64,000 nt of DNA from CAVYGN01 sp963796325 (GCA_963796325.1 CAWCLF010000001.1:558001-622000), one strand, 5' to 3'. Counted from the first letter of the stretch, positions 1 through 8,778 are shown. Numbers and translations are program-made. Notes: a model not told the origin generated them from the sequence alone.

Positions 1-99
1 GCAAAGGCCCTTTCAATTTCGGAGGAGGGCCTGAAGCTTTTCCCTTCCGATGAAATTCTTAAATATTACAGGGATAATTCCCTGAAGGCGCTTAAATAA
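1..99 (+). CDS. C-terminal end of a TPR-like protein (partial)
   Basis: An open plus-strand frame enters from the left edge and ends with TAA at 97-99, giving 32 residues. The helical pattern with small, bulky and Pro residues (EEGLKLFPSDEILKYYRDN) looks like the last repeat of a tetratricopeptide protein. It converges with the parvulin gene 13 bases further on. The product cannot be named from so short an end. Confidence 0.6.
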   Translation, partial: AKALSISEEGLKLFPSDEILKYYRDNSLKALK

Positions 100-112
100 A
101 TCTCTTCAGCCT

Positions 113-1723
113 CTATTTCACCGGCACCTTGAAATTTTTATTTATTTTTTCAAACTGCTCCATTTCAAGAGACTTTAAATCCCTTAAACCGGCATCGATG
201 AACGATGCTTTCGCATTCTTCATCATCTCGTCTTTCCATGTAACATAAAACTTCTGGAGATAATCCCTTTTAAGAGCTTCTTTTATTGCTCCCGAGGCCT
301 CTTTGAAACTCATCTGCAAGGTTCCGTTCCGGACATTTTTCATGAATTCTTCTTTATGTTTATCGTAATATGCCTTTTCAGCTTCAGGAGTATCCGTCTC
401 TTTTATTTTTCCGTTCAATTCCATGGTTTTATCGCTGAAATAGCTTTTAACTGCAAGATATTTTGAAACATTTTCCCTGAATTTAGACATATCGTTCTTC
501 GTCTCTGCATTCTTTTCCAGGCCGAGCCTGACCGCATTTCCATAATCGAAAAATGTGCTTTTGATGATACGCATGACATTGGCAAATTCATCGAAGCTCA
601 TCTTTTGATTTATAGAAGGCTGGAGAATCGAATAGTCGTCAATGCATTCCTTCCAGGTAAGCGGCTTTCCCCACATATCAAGCATAACTGCATCGCCAGG
701 TATGTCGGAAACTTTGTAATTCTTGCCTTCGACAGCGACTGTTTTATTAGTCGCATCGGCGGTATATTTATCCTTTAAATTTTCGTTTTTCAGCCGGTCA
801 TAATACATATTGATAAGGACAGGTTCGATTCTCTGAAAATTATCCTTGCCGGCTTCTTTTTCGATATCCGGGATCGATTTTTGCGAAGGAGGTTCTTTAA
901 TGAATATTATATAATAGCCGTAAGGTGAAGAAACCGGTTTGTCGATAAGTCCCTTATTTTTTGCCGCGAAAACCGCGTCTTCAAAATCCTTCACCATGTA
1001 ATTCTTCGTAATCAAACCGTCGTCGCCGATATTCCTGGCTGCAGCAGGGTCTGCAGAAAGGTTGGAAGCGGCTTTGTTGAACTCTTTTTCAACGTCCCCC
1101 GATTTTTTCAGATTATCGATTATTCCTGAAGCTTCGGCTTCCCTTGCCTTGAGAAGATTGGTGAATTCGGAAGCCGACAGGTTAGTCTGCACGAATATCC
1201 TGTTTGAAACGGTTTTCTTTATGCCGTTTGTAGTAATATAATCAAGAGTAATGCGTTCGATATTTGTTGTCCTGTCTGTTGAAATGAGTATATGAGACGG
1301 ATGGACGACATCGAACAATTCCTTTGAATCGGTTTTGGAACTGTTCTTGAAGGCCTCGTGGCCTTTTGCCGACATCAGGTTCAGTTCGTATTTATTGTAT
1401 TCGTTCGAATAGCTGTTTTTAAATGATTCCGAATTCGTGAAACCGTTTTTTATCTGTTCCTGGTATACCATATCCGGTACCATGAATCTTGAAAAGATCA
1501 GGTTTTTCTGAATATCGACGTTGGTAATGAACATAAGCCTGTCCGAATACCTGAGGACAAAGGGCTTGACATCGCCCACAGTCACCCTGTGAATATTCTG
1601 TCCTTCACCAAAAACGGCGATAACGCTTGGGTCTTTTGAACATCCTGCCGCCGCGAGAGCGATAAAAAAGACTGCAGCCGCAGCAAAGACCTGTCCTGCC
1701 AAGGAAAATCTTCCCGAATTCAT
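113..1723 (-). CDS. Parvulin-type peptidyl-prolyl isomerase lipoprotein
   Basis: 536-residue predicted periplasmic lipoprotein. The signal peptide ends in a lipobox (AAAGC, Cys28). The middle carries the two halves of a PpiC/SurA rotamase domain: VHPSHILIS near residue 140, then GDDGLI...F..AVF and SPYGYYIIFIKE near 240-280. About 70 charged residues are inserted between the halves, longer than in simple parvulins. The role inferred from the family is folding of exported or outer-membrane proteins. I chose the ATG at 1723 because GGAGG lies 8 bases upstream; the longer in-frame TTG start would place the Shine-Dalgarno inside the gene. The C-terminal 250 residues are helical and charged and I cannot assign them. 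Confidence 0.85.
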   Translation of the reverse strand: MNSGRFSLAGQVFAAAAVFFIALAAAGCSKDPSVIAVFGEGQNIHRVTVGDVKPFVLRYSDRLMFITNVDIQKNLIFSRFMVPDMVYQEQIKNGFTNSESFKNSYSNEYNKYELNLMSAKGHEAFKNSSKTDSKELFDVVHPSHILISTDRTTNIERITLDYITTNGIKKTVSNRIFVQTNLSASEFTNLLKAREAEASGIIDNLKKSGDVEKEFNKAASNLSADPAAARNIGDDGLITKNYMVKDFEDAVFAAKNKGLIDKPVSSPYGYYIIFIKEPPSQKSIPDIEKEAGKDNFQRIEPVLINMYYDRLKNENLKDKYTADATNKTVAVEGKNYKVSDIPGDAVMLDMWGKPLTWKECIDDYSILQPSINQKMSFDEFANVMRIIKSTFFDYGNAVRLGLEKNAETKNDMSKFRENVSKYLAVKSYFSDKTMELNGKIKETDTPEAEKAYYDKHKEEFMKNVRNGTLQMSFKEASGAIKEALKRDYLQKFYVTWKDEMMKNAKASFIDAGLRDLKSLEMEQFEKINKNFKVPVK

Positions 1724-1820
1724 TACAGTATCCTCCAACTTATTATACAGGCAAATAATATAATTTAATGGCGGAAATTAATCAAGAAATCTCGGGTTGA
1801 AACTGCAGCCGAACAGCGTT

Positions 1821-2792
1821 TTACCATTTATCAAGGATTTCAGTCAATTCGGTCAGGGTGGTAATTTTCGAAATCAGATAACGGATTTCCCGGGAATTTT
1901 CATAATTTTTCACGTACTGGATTAATGCGGACCTGACCGGCACCAGATTATCGGTTTTATTGATTTCAATATGCAGCCGAGCAAAATCGATCATAATATT
2001 TTTAATGTCCGTCTTGGCATATCCCGAATAAGAGCCTTTTTTAAAATATTCCAGGATCTGGGAGAATATATAAGTCGAACCGACTGCCTGCCTGCCGATC
2101 ATTACTCCGTCCGCTGCCGTAAGTTTCATGACATGTGCTGCGTCTTCGGGTGTTTTGATATCGCCGCTTGCTATCAATAAACTATCGGTCATACTACGCG
2201 CCTTGAGTATTTCATTCCAATCGGCATTTCCATTATATAATTGGACAGCCAGGCGGGGATGAACAACGATAATATCCGCCCCGGCTTTCCGCAGGGCAGG
2301 AACCGTTTCTTCGAGATTGACGCTGTCGAAACCCGATCGTATCTTTGCAGATACCATAATTCCGCTGTCTTTCAGGGCTTTTACAATATCCGCCATGGCG
2401 GCCGGCGTTTTCAGTAAAAACGATCCTGCACCCGACCTGATAACTTTCCGCATGGGGCATCCGAAATTAACATCGATAATTTTTATGCCGCAGCGTTCCT
2501 GGAGAAGTTTCGATACGGAATAAAATTTATCCGGTTCGTTTTTTCCGAAAAGCTGCACTATCGTAAAAGGCTCGTCTTCAATATCCAGATACTGCCATGT
2601 CCTTTTATTCAGCCGGTAAAGCCCCTCTGTACTAATCATTTCAGTGACTGCGCCGCCAGCCCCGAACCTGTATGCGAAAAGCCTTAAAGCTTTATTCGAA
2701 TATCCTGCGAGGGGCGCAAGCCAGATGTTATTGGGGAATTCGAGGCTGCCGCATTTTAACCTGCGGATATATTCATGCATTATTTCCTTCAT
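1821..2792 (-). CDS. dus: tRNA-dihydrouridine synthase
   Basis: Flavin-dependent enzyme that reduces uridines in tRNA D-loops. The sequence shows the family pattern: LAPLAGYSN at the start, TEMIS, VQLFG, then DVNFGCPMRKVIRSGAGSFLL with the catalytic Cys in NFGCP, AKIRSGFD, and DGVMIGRQAVG near the C terminus. About 323 residues, normal for the family. The gene follows the UvrD-like helicase directly. An in-frame TTG at 2804 abuts the helicase stop, but the ATG at 2792 with AGGG before it is preferred; ATG 2780 (AAGGAA upstream) is also possible. It is likely translationally coupled to the helicase. Subfamily (DusA/B/C) cannot be fixed. Confidence 0.92.
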   Translation of the reverse strand: MKEIMHEYIRRLKCGSLEFPNNIWLAPLAGYSNKALRLFAYRFGAGGAVTEMISTEGLYRLNKRTWQYLDIEDEPFTIVQLFGKNEPDKFYSVSKLLQERCGIKIIDVNFGCPMRKVIRSGAGSFLLKTPAAMADIVKALKDSGIMVSAKIRSGFDSVNLEETVPALRKAGADIIVVHPRLAVQLYNGNADWNEILKARSMTDSLLIASGDIKTPEDAAHVMKLTAADGVMIGRQAVGSTYIFSQILEYFKKGSYSGYAKTDIKNIMIDFARLHIEINKTDNLVPVRSALIQYVKNYENSREIRYLISKITTLTELTEILDKW

Positions 2793-2804
2793 CGTACCCT
2801 GCAA

Positions 2805-4811
2805 TTAAAACATATCTTTCAATTTGTTCATTATGCCTTCGGCCCGTTCATGGATTTCCTTTTTGCCGCCGGGTTCCTCAGTTTTACCGCTGAAAGATTC
2901 GAGCATTGTTGCAGTCACATCCTTATTTAAAAACCTTGACAGCCTGCCGTAAATATGGTTGTCGGATTTCGATCCGGGCCTTGTATAATGCCTTTTCGGC
3001 CATAGGACAGTGAGATAATCCTTCGCCCTTGTCATCGCAACATAGAGAAGACGCAGTTCCTCTTCGATATCTTCCCGGGTTCCCGCCGACATGTCTGACG
3101 GTATCCATCCGTCGGAGGCATGAATAATATATACGGCGTCCCATTCGAGCCCTTTTGCCGAATGGATCGTCGACAATACGAGATAATCTTCGTCGGCAAT
3201 CGGCTTGCCGGCAAAGTCGCCCGAGAATAGCGGAGGGTCGAGTACGAGGTCGGTGAGGAACTTCGCCATAGTGCTGTAGCCTGAAGCCAGCCCTGCAAGT
3301 TCATACAGATCTGCAGAGCGCTGGTCGGGATTATCATATTTTTCTTTTAAAAAAGGGATGTAACATATAATGGCCCTGTCAATAACCGTCCGGGGAGGCA
3401 GTTTTTTCCCGTAAACATCGCTGTAATATTCCAGCAATGACATCATTCCCTTTTTAGATTCAGGCAAAGCGCGGTAACTGGAAAGAGGCGCTTTCTTTAG
3501 ATGATTGATTATTTCGGAAGCCGACCTCGGTCCGATGCCTTTTATGAGCTGCAGGACGCGGAACCATGCCCTCTCGTCGCCCGCGTTCTCCGTGATCCTT
3601 AAGAGGGTAATCAGATCCTTTATATGGGCGCTTTCGAGGAACTTCAATCCCCCGTATTTGACAAAGGGTATATTATGCCCGGCCAGTGCGATTTCAAGGG
3701 ACGCCGAATGTGAAGCGGCCCGGAACAGCACGGCCTGCCTTGAAAGGTTTATACCCTCTTCCCTCCTTTTAAGAATCCTCTCGATTACAGCAGAGTCCTG
3801 GTATGTTTCGTCAAAAGAGGTTACAAGCTCGGGTTTCGAACCCGGGTCCCTTTTCGAGAAGAGTTTTTTGCCGAATTTATCGTTTGCCTGCGCTAACAGG
3901 ACGTTTGCCGTATCGAGTATCGGCTGTACGGACCTGTAATTTTCCTCGAGAGTAATAATGGAGGAACCTGCGAAGTGAACGGGAAAGTCAAGCATGTTCC
4001 TGATAGTGGCGGAACGGAAGCTGTATATCGACTGGGCATCGTCGCCGACCACGGTAATGTTTTTATTTGTACTCCTCATCCTTCTTAAAATTCCGGACTG
4101 GATGACGTTGGTGTCCTGGTATTCGTCTACCAGGATATGGTCGAATCGGGATTCGATCGATGAGGCGATATCGGGATATTCGAGTATGTGATACCAGTAG
4201 AGAAGGAGGTCGTCGTAATCGAGGACATTCTGTGAATATTTGCGGTCGATATAAGATTTGAATAAAACGGACAGGCTGTCCTTCCATTCCGAGCACCAGG
4301 GGAAATGATCCGCTATGATCTTTTCAAGATTCTCATCCGAGTTGACCTTTCTTGAATAAATAGCAAGGCATGTGCTCTTCCGCGGGAAACGGCGGTCGCT
4401 TTTGTCCAGTTCCAGTTCGGTCCTGATGATATCGATAAGGTCTTCGGAATCGCCCTGGTCCAGAATGGTAAATTCGCTGGAAAGTCCCGCCTCTTCGGAG
4501 TAAATCCTGAGGAGCCTGCCGGCGATGGAATGGAATGTCCCGCTCCATGAGAGGCCGGAAGCGCCGTCCGGAACGCCGATAAGCCCCAGGGCGCGCCTCT
4601 GCATTTGTTCTGCGGCGCGGCGCGTAAACGTCAGGAGAAGTATACTTTCCGGATCGACTCCTGTTGACAAAAGGTAAGCGACCCTTGAAGCGAGCGTCTT
4701 TGTTTTTCCCGTGCCTGCTCCGGCGACGATTAAAAGCGGCCCTCCGCCGAAAGTGACGGCGCGGCGCTGCTCCGGATTGAGACCGGGAAGCCATTTATCG
4801 ATCGGCTGCAT
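2805..4811 (-). CDS. UvrD/PcrA/Rep-like superfamily 1 DNA helicase
   Basis: 668-residue 3'-5' DNA helicase. Motifs in order: Q motif LNPEQRRAV; Walker A GAGTGKT (residues 31-37); TFTRRAAEQM (Ia); Walker B DEYQDTN near 228; VVGDDAQSIYSFRSA (III); LEENYRS (IV); LSTIHSAKGLEWD (V); RLLYVAMTRAK (VI). The family unwinds DNA in excision repair, mismatch repair and fork restart. Slightly shorter than PcrA/UvrD (about 720) and without their extended C-terminal tail. First gene of a minus-strand pair with the dus gene. Which paralogue of UvrD/PcrA/Rep it represents cannot be settled here. Confidence 0.93.
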   Translation of the reverse strand: MQPIDKWLPGLNPEQRRAVTFGGGPLLIVAGAGTGKTKTLASRVAYLLSTGVDPESILLLTFTRRAAEQMQRRALGLIGVPDGASGLSWSGTFHSIAGRLLRIYSEEAGLSSEFTILDQGDSEDLIDIIRTELELDKSDRRFPRKSTCLAIYSRKVNSDENLEKIIADHFPWCSEWKDSLSVLFKSYIDRKYSQNVLDYDDLLLYWYHILEYPDIASSIESRFDHILVDEYQDTNVIQSGILRRMRSTNKNITVVGDDAQSIYSFRSATIRNMLDFPVHFAGSSIITLEENYRSVQPILDTANVLLAQANDKFGKKLFSKRDPGSKPELVTSFDETYQDSAVIERILKRREEGINLSRQAVLFRAASHSASLEIALAGHNIPFVKYGGLKFLESAHIKDLITLLRITENAGDERAWFRVLQLIKGIGPRSASEIINHLKKAPLSSYRALPESKKGMMSLLEYYSDVYGKKLPPRTVIDRAIICYIPFLKEKYDNPDQRSADLYELAGLASGYSTMAKFLTDLVLDPPLFSGDFAGKPIADEDYLVLSTIHSAKGLEWDAVYIIHASDGWIPSDMSAGTREDIEEELRLLYVAMTRAKDYLTVLWPKRHYTRPGSKSDNHIYGRLSRFLNKDVTATMLESFSGKTEEPGGKKEIHERAEGIMNKLKDMF

Positions 4812-4928
4812 AAATCATCCTTCTTCTAGCGGCATGGGCTTGCCCCATGTAAGCAATAATATTACAGCCTGATCGGGAAAAGATCAAGTAACAAAATCCG
4901 GCCGCTTTAATATGCCCGGAAATGCCTT

Positions 4929-4957
4929 TTGACTTTTATTGTAAAGGGACTTATTAT
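4929..4957 (+). promoter_or_regulatory. Sigma-70 promoter of the SDR gene
   Basis: TTGACT at 4929-4934, a 17-base spacer, TATTAT at 4952-4957. The predicted start of transcription (about 4964) is 22 bases before the ATG and upstream of the AAGGCGGG ribosome site. Because the promoter covers the upstream ATG-less extension, it supports the start at 4986. Confidence 0.7.
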
Positions 4958-4985
4958 TAAAAAATTATTAATAAGGCGGGATATT

Positions 4986-5786
4986 ATGAAAACAATTGTA
5001 ATAACCGGCTCAAGCCGCGGGATCGGGAAAGGTCTTGCCGAAAGATTTCTTGAAGAGGGGCATAATGTCGTGATTTCGGGCCGCACCAGGGATAACCTTG
5101 AACGGACTTTCCGGGAATTAAAAGGAAAATTTCAGGGGGACAGGGTGCATGCGGTCCTTTGCGATGTCTCGATTTCACAGGACCATGAAAATCTCTGGAA
5201 CGAGGCTTTCAAACGCTTCGGCAGGGTTGATATATGGATAAACAATGCAGGAGTGGGCCAGCCCCACCTCTGCTTTGAAAAGCTCGATCCTGAAAATATG
5301 CGCCGCATTGTTGAAACAAACATTGCCGGGGTTATGTACGGCACTTATACCGCTTTCAGGCGAATGGAGGCGCAGGGGGGAGGGCAGATCTATAATATGG
5401 AGGGATTCGGCAGTTCCGGGGCTAAAATGGCGGGAATGACGGTTTACGGCACTTCCAAGCGGGCCGTCAATTATTTCAATTCGTCATTCATGATGGAAAC
5501 AAAAAATTCTTCCGTTCTGACAGGCGCCATAGCGCCGGGAATGGTACTGACGGATTTCATACTGGAACCGGTAAGGGCCAACCCTGAAATTAAAAAAAGG
5601 ATGGCTTTTGTATTAAATGCGATCGCAGGAGAAGTCGGACCGGTAACGGCGTTTATTGCTAAAAAGATCCTTGCAAACAAAAAGCATGGCATAAGGATAA
5701 ATTATACCGGCCCGGTCAAGGCGTTTTTCGGATTTGCCGCCGCCGGCTTCGGGAAACGCGGCCTCGCTGAAAAATACCTGAATTGA
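4986..5786 (+). CDS. Short-chain dehydrogenase/reductase, NYC1-like motif set
   Basis: 266-residue classical SDR: TGSSRGIG cofactor loop (residues 7-14), NNAG (86-89), and the catalytic pair in YGTSK (Tyr154, Lys158). The usual NxSS catalytic-serine stretch reads NMEGFGSSG, and APGMVLTDFI follows the active site. That combination is the one I recall from chlorophyll b reductase NYC1/NOL and its bacterial relatives (NMDGAGS...YGSTK...SPGMVLTD), which is odd in a probable non-phototroph. Start chosen at 4986 from AAGGCGGG and the promoter above. Single gene, followed by a hairpin terminator. The substrate is unknown. Confidence 0.88.
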   Translation: MKTIVITGSSRGIGKGLAERFLEEGHNVVISGRTRDNLERTFRELKGKFQGDRVHAVLCDVSISQDHENLWNEAFKRFGRVDIWINNAGVGQPHLCFEKLDPENMRRIVETNIAGVMYGTYTAFRRMEAQGGGQIYNMEGFGSSGAKMAGMTVYGTSKRAVNYFNSSFMMETKNSSVLTGAIAPGMVLTDFILEPVRANPEIKKRMAFVLNAIAGEVGPVTAFIAKKILANKKHGIRINYTGPVKAFFGFAAAGFGKRGLAEKYLN

Positions 5787-5820
5787 GTTTTTACCGGAAT
5801 TGCAGCCATATCTCTAAAGT

Positions 5821-5849
5821 TTGTTTAAAATGTAACTTTTCTTTAAAAT
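5821..5849 (+). promoter_or_regulatory. Sigma-70-like promoter upstream of the ECF sigma gene
   Basis: TTGTTT at 5821-5826 and TAAAAT at 5844-5849 with 17 bases between. Transcription would begin near 5857, before the hairpin at 5872-5911, so that hairpin would lie in the leader of the sigma-factor mRNA. The boxes are less exact than others in the window. Confidence 0.5.
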
Positions 5850-5871
5850 CTGTGGTATATTATATATTAAG

Positions 5872-5915
5872 AAAACAGGCTGACCGGCCGGTCATGAATA
5901 AAGCCTGTTTTTTTA
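5872..5915 (+). terminator. Terminator hairpin with nested 14-bp palindrome
   Basis: Outer arms AAAACAGGCT (5872-5881) and AGCCTGTTTT (5902-5911) are followed by more T. The loop itself contains a perfect palindrome TGACCGGCCGGTCA (5881-5894). The outer stem with its T tract fits intrinsic termination of the SDR gene. The inner palindrome could be a protein-binding site or simply a second stem. Confidence 0.7.
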
Positions 5916-5933
5916 TGTTTTGAAGGATGGGAA

Positions 5934-6470
5934 ATGGACGAAAGACAGATCATCAGCCTTGCAAAAGAGGGGAACAGGGAGGCTTTCGGCAGCCTCATCG
6001 ACCGTTACAAGAGGCTTGTTTATTCTTTCGCCTTTTATCACACCAAGAATAAGGCGGATGCCGAAGATGTCGCGCAGGAAGTGTTCTGGAGAGTTTTCTC
6101 GTATCTGAATAAATTCGATGAAAAGAGAAAATTCTTCAGCTGGGTATATGCTATTGAGATGAATGTCATAATGTCTTTTAAAAGAAAAAATATGAAGCAT
6201 AAAAAAGTCTGCATCGATGAGGAATTTTTGCAGAATGTAAAATTCGACGAGAAAGACCATTTGAGCACCGAGGACAGGATCATGCTATTCCAGGCTATCG
6301 ACGGCCTGAACAGCATTGATAAATCATTGATTTATATGAAATACAACGAGAATTGCAGCATCAGGGAAATTGCAGAGTCGTTACGGTTAAGCGAGGACAA
6401 TGTCAAGGTGAGGCTTTTCAGGGCCAAGGAAAAGCTTGGCAGGACCCTCGGTAAGGAGGCGCTTTTATGA
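5934..6470 (+). CDS. ECF-family RNA polymerase sigma factor
   Basis: 178-residue group 4 sigma factor. Region 2 is seen in LIDRYKRLVYSFAFYHTKNKADAEDVAQEVFWRVF (residues about 23-58), and region 4 in the C-terminal helix-turn-helix, NCSIREIAESLRLSEDNVKVRLFRAKEKL. It would direct core RNA polymerase to a dedicated promoter set. The next gene starts inside it by the ATGA overlap typical of sigma/anti-sigma pairs, and encodes a single-pass membrane protein. Start ATG 5934 follows GGATGGGAA. No candidate autoregulated ECF promoter was recognised upstream. Confidence 0.92.
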   Translation: MDERQIISLAKEGNREAFGSLIDRYKRLVYSFAFYHTKNKADAEDVAQEVFWRVFSYLNKFDEKRKFFSWVYAIEMNVIMSFKRKNMKHKKVCIDEEFLQNVKFDEKDHLSTEDRIMLFQAIDGLNSIDKSLIYMKYNENCSIREIAESLRLSEDNVKVRLFRAKEKLGRTLGKEALL

Positions 6471-6892
6471 ATAGTGCAAATATTCTGAGTCTGCTTGAAA
6501 AGGACGGGGAATGGTTTTCCGCGGAAGTGCCGGATAACCTTAAAGAGAAAATTGTATTGAATATTGAAAAGAGGATCAGGAAAAGCTTTTTTATGCTGGC
6601 ATGCCTCAAGATCATCAGCGTTTCGAGTCTATGCATAATAGCCGGGATGATGATTTTTTTAATTGCAATCCAGGTAAGGCCTACGAAGGTCGTATTCGTC
6701 TACCCGAATTCGGGGGTGGAGAAATCGGTAAACCTTGTCGGAACGATTAATAAAGAGAAGAAGAGGATACCTCTGACTCTCGACAGCGACAAGAAACTGT
6801 GGAAAGCGACAATCCGGGCAACCGTCAACGATCTCCAGGATTATAATTTTGTCGTGGAGGATATCCAGGAAGAAGACGTCAATAATAATTGA
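6467..6892 (+). CDS. Probable anti-sigma factor with a CBM48-like external domain
   Basis: 141 residues. A short N-terminal cytoplasmic segment (about 1-42) is followed by one membrane helix (about 43-66) and an external domain of 70 residues. The external part (KVVFVYPNSG...VNLVGTIN......LWKATIRA...YNFVVED) follows the strand pattern of the glycogen-binding CBM48/AMPK-beta E-set fold. It overlaps the ECF gene by four bases, so it is almost certainly co-translated and likely holds the sigma factor at the membrane. No zinc-binding HxxxCxxC anti-sigma motif is present, so the sigma-binding part is inferred from context and topology only. Confidence 0.7.
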   Translation: MNSANILSLLEKDGEWFSAEVPDNLKEKIVLNIEKRIRKSFFMLACLKIISVSSLCIIAGMMIFLIAIQVRPTKVVFVYPNSGVEKSVNLVGTINKEKKRIPLTLDSDKKLWKATIRATVNDLQDYNFVVEDIQEEDVNNN

Positions 6893-6944
6893 AGGCGGCC
6901 GAAACATAAGGCAGCACATGCAATATATTTTTTGGAGGATTTAG

Positions 6945-7265
6945 ATGAGAAAAAGTTTAACACTGGTTCTGGCTCTTTTACTTGTAACTGCTGCTGCCGG
7001 TATCGGCTTCAGTGCAAAGAAGAGCAGCCCTTCTATTGTGAAGGGAAAGGTAACGGCTGTTGATACGACTGCAAGCACGGTCACTGTTTCAATCAAGAAG
7101 GCCGACACTGTTTTTACAACCGATGCAGCTACGAAGTTCAAAGGTGTAAAGGATCTTACCGAAGTAAAAGTAGGCGATTTTATTAAAATTACCTATAAGG
7201 AATCTGATAACAGCAATAAAATCGTATTGAAGATCGACGACATGCCGGCAAAGCCGAAGAAATAA
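6945..7265 (+). CDS. Small secreted protein, DUF5666-like
   Basis: 106 residues with an N-terminal signal peptide (MRKSLTLVLALLLVTAAAG) and a short beta-rich domain: VKGKVTAVDTTASTVTVS, then FTTDAATKFKG...VKVGDFIKITYK. This is the pattern of DUF5666/OB-like periplasmic proteins. GGAGG sits 7 bases before the ATG. It lies 52 bases after the anti-sigma gene and ends at a strong bidirectional terminator, so it may be the last gene of the sigma operon. Function unknown. Confidence 0.75.
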   Translation: MRKSLTLVLALLLVTAAAGIGFSAKKSSPSIVKGKVTAVDTTASTVTVSIKKADTVFTTDAATKFKGVKDLTEVKVGDFIKITYKESDNSNKIVLKIDDMPAKPKK

Positions 7266-7298
7266 ACTCCTTACGATAAGATACCCTCCCATCCAGAA

Positions 7299-7327
7299 AA
7301 GCCCCTGCCGGTAGCCGGCAGGGGCTT
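7299..7327. terminator. Bidirectional intrinsic terminator
   Basis: Near-perfect hairpin with AAGCCCCTGCCGG and CCGGCAGGGGCTT arms and a TAG loop. T-rich sequence follows on both strands (ATTTT on plus, TTTTCT on minus). It ends the secreted-protein gene on plus and pyk on minus; the pyk stop codon touches the stem. Confidence 0.85.
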
Positions 7328-8778
7328 CATATTTTAACGACCTTTATCAGATTGGTGCTTCCGGAAACCATTACAGGAACACCCGCAGTGATAACGATAA
7401 AGTCGCCTTCCTTTACAAGTCCTTTGAATTTCAAGACTTCAGCCGCACCGTCGAGCATTTCGTCAACCGAAGAAACGTTTCCCAATTCAAAGGGCGTTAC
7501 ACCCCAGGAAAGAGAGAGCCTCCTGACCGTCGAAGGGACCGGGCTGATGGCGACTATGGGTATAATGGGCCTGTATTTTGCTATTTTTCTGGCCGTTGCG
7601 CCGCTTCGGGTAAAAGTGGCGATGAATCTGGCGCCGATTTTATCTGAAAGTTCGATTGTGGCGAAACTTACAGCCTCTTCCGGATCCTCGTATGTGATCT
7701 TTTTCAAATAATCGTAATTGATATGTTTTTGAAATACCGTGTTTTTAAATACAAGGCTTTTCTCCACTTCGAGGGCTATGCTTTTCATCATTTTTACGGA
7801 TTCGACGGGATACCTGCCGGCTGCAGTTTCAGCGGAAAGCATAACTGCATCGCTCCCGTCAAGTATGGCATTGGCGACATCGTTGGCTTCGGCCCTGGTA
7901 GGTCTGGGATTGTTAACCATGGATTCAAGCATCTGCGTAGCCGTTATTACCGGTTTTCCGGCGGCATTAGCCTTGCGGATGATTTCCTTCTGCATCATCG
8001 GCACTTCCTGGGGAGAGGTTTCTACGCCCAGATCGCCCCTCGCCACCATGATCGCATCGGAAATATCAATGATATTATCGAGATCGCCGATGGCCTCGGG
8101 TTTTTCTATTTTGGCTATGACCGGTATCCTTCCTTTGTATTCGCGGAGCATCAAATCGGCGAGTTCCCTGATATCCCCCGACTTCCTGACAAATGACAAT
8201 GCGACGAAGTCCAGGTCGTTTTTGAATGCAAACTTAAGGTCGTTTCTGTCCTTTTCCGTTAATGCCGTTATGCTGAGTTTGATATTCGGAAGGTTTACTC
8301 CCTTATGCGGTTTTAAAATTCCTCCATGGACCACGGTTGTAAGGATCGAACCGTTTTCAATCTTCTCGACCCTGAGTTCCAGGAGGCCGTCATCCAGAAG
8401 AATCCTGTCGCCGGCAGAAGTTTCATGGGAAAGGTTCGGATAATCGATAGATACCTTTTTTATGCCGCTGTAAACTCCTCCATTTATGACCGACGGTTCG
8501 AGTGCAAGAATTTCACCGTCCGCGAGAACCAGGGCGTCGCCGGAGATAGGACCTACTCTTATCTTGGGCCCCTGGAGGTCCTGGAAAACCGCCGTCGTTT
8601 TATCCGAGTCTTTTATTCCCCTGATATTTGAAAGCGTCTGCAGGTGGTCTTCGTATGTGCCATGTGAAAAATTAAGCCTGAAAACATCCGTACCGGCATC
8701 CATCAAACCGCGGATTATTTCAGGAGACTGCGAACTGGGCCCTATCGTAGCAACGATTTTTGTAAATTTAACAGCCAT
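7327..8778 (-). CDS. pyk: Pyruvate kinase
   Basis: 483 residues. Makes pyruvate and ATP from phosphoenolpyruvate and ADP at the end of glycolysis. Visible family signatures: TKIVATIGPSS, RLNFSHG, DLQGPKIR, the active-site block VIAKIEKPEA with the catalytic Lys, MVARGDLGVE, and PVITATQMLESM. The C-terminal domain has GATARKIAKYRP and ITAGVPV. The gene overlaps the end of pgi by 11 bases, so the two glycolytic genes are translationally coupled. It ends on the terminator at 7299-7327. Confidence 0.97.
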   Translation of the reverse strand: MAVKFTKIVATIGPSSQSPEIIRGLMDAGTDVFRLNFSHGTYEDHLQTLSNIRGIKDSDKTTAVFQDLQGPKIRVGPISGDALVLADGEILALEPSVINGGVYSGIKKVSIDYPNLSHETSAGDRILLDDGLLELRVEKIENGSILTTVVHGGILKPHKGVNLPNIKLSITALTEKDRNDLKFAFKNDLDFVALSFVRKSGDIRELADLMLREYKGRIPVIAKIEKPEAIGDLDNIIDISDAIMVARGDLGVETSPQEVPMMQKEIIRKANAAGKPVITATQMLESMVNNPRPTRAEANDVANAILDGSDAVMLSAETAAGRYPVESVKMMKSIALEVEKSLVFKNTVFQKHINYDYLKKITYEDPEEAVSFATIELSDKIGARFIATFTRSGATARKIAKYRPIIPIVAISPVPSTVRRLSLSWGVTPFELGNVSSVDEMLDGAAEVLKFKGLVKEGDFIVITAGVPVMVSGSTNLIKVVKI

